Origin: Pelobates cultripes | Taxonomy: Eukaryota > Chordata > Amphibia > Anura > Pelobatidae | Assembly: GCA_933207985.1 (NCBI GenBank) | Contig: OW240916.1 | Location: 316,457,928-316,521,927 of the forward strand | Direction of reading: 5' to 3' | DNA length: 64,000 bases | Shown: positions 60,066 to 64,000 of the stretch, in pieces | How positions within the stretch are numbered: position 1 is the stretch's first letter | How the letters are laid out: every line of letters starts with the position of its first letter | Notes under the pieces: generated by a model | The model's input: only the letters and a program-made list of their open reading frames with translations | Told to the model about the DNA's origin: nothing | The model's database searches: none | Made by a program: the position numbers and the translations under genes

Positions 60066-61045
60066 CATTAGTACACCTGGCAAACAAAACACTTGATTCA
60101 CTCCTTGGGATGTTGTTGCAATACTTTAATTGCAAAAGGTTTCCCGATTCAGTACCAACAGAAATGGCTAGAAGTTATGAAATATGCTTTACCAAGGTTT
60201 TCGTCGCTTCATTGTGGTTTTCAGTGTATAAATTTTTTTAGAATGCAAGTGTTTTTGCAAAGTGTGTTGCATTACATTTTGCATTAAACTATCGAGTCAT
60301 ATATAAGTTTATTATTCTAAGATATATTATGAGCCATCAAAACCTTGGAAAAATATTGCTGGAAAGGAAATAGAGGTCTAAGTTACAATCTGGTATTAGT
60401 AACATTATTAACACTTAATAATTTTTTCTTAGAAACTAGCGTGCTACAGTTATCAAAGTGATCCCGATTTCACAAATTAAAGGCAGAAAACCTTGGTCAG
60501 ATTAATCATAATTTTAACATTGATTTTGCAATGCCTCACTGGATAAGCCTACATTGTGTAGTTAAACAATATATATTAAAATAGTGGCCTTTGAGCAGTG
60601 TTTAATTAAATCATGAGTTGAAGGTTATCGAGGACCAAGTGACTGGTGTGTAATTAGCCCATTATGTTAGATAAAGAAATTGCAGTCACATTTTAGGTGT
60701 TGTACAAATGTATTAGGTTAGGTATTACACGTCGTCACAATTTTAGTTAGATTGATTACTCTGACCCCAATTCACAAAAAATGAGTTTGCACACGTTATC
60801 AAGGTTTGTTCTGCTTGACTGATAACACTCATATGGCTACTTAATAAAGAGAGAATTCCACCATATAAGCCTGAATTGCCTACTAGTGGGCAGTAGGGAG
60901 CAGGTTGACAAACCCTGATGTAATGAATGAACCCCTAATTTTTTATGGTCCTGTTACAATATCACCGACTCCTCTAGGGTTGTGATGATTTCAACGTATT
61001 TAAATGGCTCATCGCCAGCCATTAACATCTCAATAAATGATATAA
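60066..61045. other. AT-rich intergenic DNA
   Basis: No feature recognised. Confidence 0.4.
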
Positions 61046-61098
61046 GCATAGAATGTGACGGCAGATAAGAACCATTCGGCCCATCTAGTCTGCCCAGA
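61046..61098 (-). mobile_element. LINE 3'-end fragment, reverse orientation
   Basis: GCATAGAATGTGACGGCAGA then TAAGAACCATTCGGCCCATC is the reverse complement of the tail at 28930-29001. Confidence 0.8.
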
Positions 61099-61959
61099 CT
61101 AGAAAATGTGATTTAGCAAACACTAGGTTCTGTTTTTGACTTGCTAACATCACACAGTACCTGTTCTGCTCTAGTGACATCTGTGACTGGTAATAAATGT
61201 AAAATGAAGTCAATGTCCCAGGCATCAACATGAATAATCTGGTCAACATGGGATACTGATGGTCTGCAACCATGGTCATTCAAATAATACTCAATATTTA
61301 AAGTGGCCTAAAGTATGCCAGGAAAATAATACTTGAACAATTACGACCACCAGAACAAAATATCAAAGGAAGGGATGGGACGATGGAGTGCTTAATAATA
61401 TTCTATTGGTATGTCCACCCCTTCTCCCCCAAAACAAATGACATCACATCATGTATTTTATTTTTAAATGGTACATACCGAATAGAACTGAGCATTCCCA
61501 CCTCACATACGTCCGTTCTTATTTTGCTATTTGAATTTTGAGGGTTATGGCGCAGGTGAGTAGTAGGAGGGTATTTTTCTCCTTTTTTCACGTTTAAGGC
61601 AAATTGACGCACGGCATGATGAGTTTATGCAGATAACGCTAAATTTCTAACCATAAATCAAGAGACAGACTCCGTAAACCAGCAGTTTGGTGATCATGTA
61701 TCCAATGCAGCCTCACCTTCCAGCTCCCTCCTGACCGCTGTGAAGCCAGACATGCTGCTCTAGAACAAATAAAGGTGCTTTAATCCACAGAATTAGCGGC
61801 TGGTGGACATTTTTATCACACCATTTTCTATGATTTCAGGAGCTAAGGTGTCACTGTGTCTATAAAAAAAAGAAAAGAAATATCGTCACAGTAAAAGACA
61901 CCAGTCTCCCTTTTATTAGGATTATCCCAACTAGGAAAAAAAACGTCATCTCAAAAAAT
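61099..61959. other. Intergenic DNA
   Basis: Nothing recognised. The next gene's 3' end, on the minus strand, probably lies just downstream. Confidence 0.4.
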
Positions 61960-61980
61960 ATTAAGGCACATACAAAAATG

Positions 61981-62920
61981 TTTATTAAAAATACAAAACA
62001 CACAACAAGGAGTTAAATGACAGAATTGCATTATGATGTTGCGACACTATTTACATTAGATTTAATAGCATGGGATCAGGATGCACAGAACACATTAACA
62101 CTTAGCAATATAACTCCGGATTATGGAAAATCTAGGCAACATGTTTATTTTCAGGCATTTTATTGACCAGGGATTCGGGCTTCAAAGCACTTATGTTTCT
62201 GTTAGAGTGATGTCAGTTTCTGGCTAATGCACAATCCACACTTAAAGGACTGCTTAATGAAATCTTCAATTAAAAATAACACTTCCATCTGTGAATGGCT
62301 CAGTGTAACTAAGGCACAAATTTCTCCCCTAAATGTCTTCCATGATGGACAGCTGGCCCCTTGGCTGGATTAAAAAGGTGACCGTTGGTAAGAATGCCAA
62401 TCGTCTGAGCTGTCGTATGGCTGTGTACAGAATGCATGTTACAATGCCAGGAGTGTGTGTCCTGGCTGACGCATCATACAATGGGTAAACACAAAACATT
62501 TAAAGGGCCGCTTCTGCTATACAGCCTCCTATTATCAGACTACATGCATCTGTATTGCTATTAGTAAACATTCCTTATTAATGTGATGTTTATCACACAT
62601 GCTTACTAAAACAGATCATTTTTGACTGGGGTGAAGAAAACAAAAAACAAAAAACGTGACAAACAAGTATACACATAATATTTAAAACGATTACAAAATA
62701 TTTCATATAAAAAATAAACATTTTAAATCTTAAAAACACAAGAATAAAAATATATAAAAATAACAATGTCACTCAAACAGAATACAGCTACCGCACACTA
62801 TTAACCAAGTCATGGAATGCTTAGTAAAGGAGAGTCAATCTGTTTACATTCCACATGTCTGAAGACAAGTAATGCAAGTATTTCAGGAAGTATTTACAAT
62901 GAATTAGACTACAAGGCACA
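61981..62920 (-). other. POC5: Probable POC5 3' UTR
   Basis: On the minus strand no coding sequence follows the stop at 62921. AATAAA signals lie at 61981-61986 and 61912-61917 (TTTATT on the plus strand). The stretch is AT-rich with long A runs near 62640-62760. Confidence 0.4.
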
Positions 62921-63043
62921 CTAGTCAACAACCTTTATAGTGTGGATGCTGGTGGGATTAGCAGCGCTTCTTCCGCTGGTGGAGCTGGCACTTTGCACTG
63001 AGGGCCGGGGGTAGTTTGCAGCAGTCGCTTGGGAGATAGTTTG
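62921..63043 (-). CDS. POC5: Probable POC5 last coding exon
   Basis: On the minus strand the acceptor TTTTTCTCTTTATTAAAG precedes a phase-0 frame of 40 codons: QTISQATAANYPRPSVQS, ASSTSGRSAANPTS, IHTIKVVD then TAG (62921-62923). It is serine/alanine-rich and probably disordered. POC5 is a centrin-binding centriolar protein needed for centriole maturation. The identity rests mainly on gene order (convergent to ANKDD1B in human) and on a short conserved-looking IKVVD tail, not on a domain. The upstream exons would lie beyond 64000. Confidence 0.55.
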   Translation of the reverse strand, partial: QTISQATAANYPRPSVQSASSTSGRSAANPTSIHTIKVVD

Positions 63044-63597
63044 CTTTAATAAAGAGAAAAAACAAATGATAAGGGTTCATCTAAATGTAATATGAACAAA
63101 ATGCTTTACTGACATTGGGCTTGTTTCCATCTTCCAGGTTTGAGGTAGTAATCCTTAAAATAGCTGTAGCTACAGTTAGTAGGAAACACAAATTACACTC
63201 AATACATCCCATATAAAAAAAAAAAAAAAAATCTAAAAACATTGGAACAAAGTACAAAACCAACCTATATGCATCATGGATGTAGTTTTCAATAATTATC
63301 AGTGCAAGTTTACAAGTTAGGTAGATGAAAACTATAAAGGCAGCCTTATCAGATGATTTCAGGTGAAGGGCGCATGCACTGAACAAACGTTTTATAATTA
63401 GAGTTACTAAAACAATAAACTGGAAAAAGCACCTATTTCCTAATTTACTTGCAATCTGCAAAATGGTAAATGCCAAGTGGTAGAATTACTGGATGGAGGC
63501 AGACATGAATAATGTGCAGAAGTGAAAAGAGGTATTGACCATAAAAACATGGCTGTATTAACTGCAGGCATCTACTGGCTGACGATTTTAACAATGC
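63044..63597. other. Probable POC5 intron
   Basis: No second exon recognised. Poly-A run at 63215. The 131-codon minus-strand frame has no domain. Confidence 0.4.
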
Positions 63598-64000
63598 TTA
63601 GAAGGAACACTATAGTGTTAGGAATACATACATGTATTCCTAACACTATAGGTGTAAAGCAAGGTTTAGCTGATCCCTGTTGGAGGAGTAAAGGGGAGTT
63701 AACCTGTCTTTATTACAGAACTGTGCAAGTCTCGTAGCGGCTGGCCCCTCACCTGCTCTGCCTCCTTGGCTGAGATCATCAACTTTGAGCCAATCCAGTG
63801 CTTTCCAATGGGGAATGTACAGTGCTTCAATGCAGAGCGTTGAGACACTGAACATTGTGCAGCACTGACCCATGAAGCACCTCTAGTGGCCTTCTGAGAG
63901 ACTGCCACTGGAGGTGTCCCTAGGGAGCAATGTAAACACTGCTTTATCTCTAAAAACAAACAGTGTTTATATTGAATGCCAACACCAGAACAACTACATT
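63598..64000. mobile_element. T2-like MITE running off the window
   Basis: Starts TTAGAAGGAACACTATAGTG with an immediate palindrome GGAATACATACATGTATTCC. The inner CCTCTAGTGGCCTTCTGAGA is shared in type with other copies. The right end is outside. Confidence 0.6.

Overview
The window is vertebrate nuclear DNA, most likely from an anuran amphibian. Single-copy coding sequence is a few percent and is split into short exons with GT/AG introns. The rest is AT-rich DNA full of amphibian-type mobile elements: T2/Kolobok-like MITEs with TTAAAGGR ends, DIRS tyrosine-recombinase relics, CR1/L2-like LINE 3' ends, a tRNA-derived SINE, Penelope-like hammerhead repeats and a Tc1 relic. About a dozen minisatellite blocks add to this. 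Bacterial-style features (operons, ribosome binding sites, CRISPR) do not apply, and almost every long open frame is a shadow inside a tandem repeat or transposon.

Three protein-coding loci can be read. (1) At 6411-6762 (+), the last two coding exons of DNA polymerase kappa (POLK), ending in a PCNA-interacting FFK-stop tail. (2) From about 21.9 kb or 29.85 kb to 54.76 kb (+), a nearly complete ANKDD1B gene. One ankyrin repeat per phase-0 exon of about 99 bp is followed by two death-domain exons and a short last exon ending in a CaaX-like CLIS. I could join the exons into one open frame of about 520 codons from 29854 to 54763, with splice phases matching at every junction. A further 65-codon exon at 21891-22086 is phase-compatible and is the best candidate first exon. 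(3) At 62921-63043 (-), the probable last coding exon of POC5. From what I know of human 5q13, POLK, ANKDD1B and POC5 are neighbours with ANKDD1B and POC5 convergent, so the order and orientations support all three calls.

Layout: 0.1-2.8 kb DIRS relic with a nested MITE; 4.0-4.7 kb minisatellite; 6.4-7.05 kb POLK 3' end; 7.05-21.8 kb intergenic (34-bp minisatellite, hairpin, LINE+SINE, large Penelope-like palindrome with flanking target-site duplication, 38-bp minisatellite, MITEs); 21.9-54.8 kb ANKDD1B with introns holding 76-, 33-, 21-, 32- and 33-bp minisatellites; 54.8-62.9 kb intergenic (86-bp minisatellite built from a MITE end, LINE, Tc1 relic); 62.9-64 kb POC5 3' end.

The most interesting points are a decayed tandem duplication of one ankyrin exon in ANKDD1B, whose breakpoint lies in a minisatellite and whose two copies lost complementary halves of the repeat; the CaaX-like C-terminus; a 1.9-kb palindromic Penelope-like insertion carrying a hammerhead-like motif in each arm; and a minisatellite grown from a transposon terminus.
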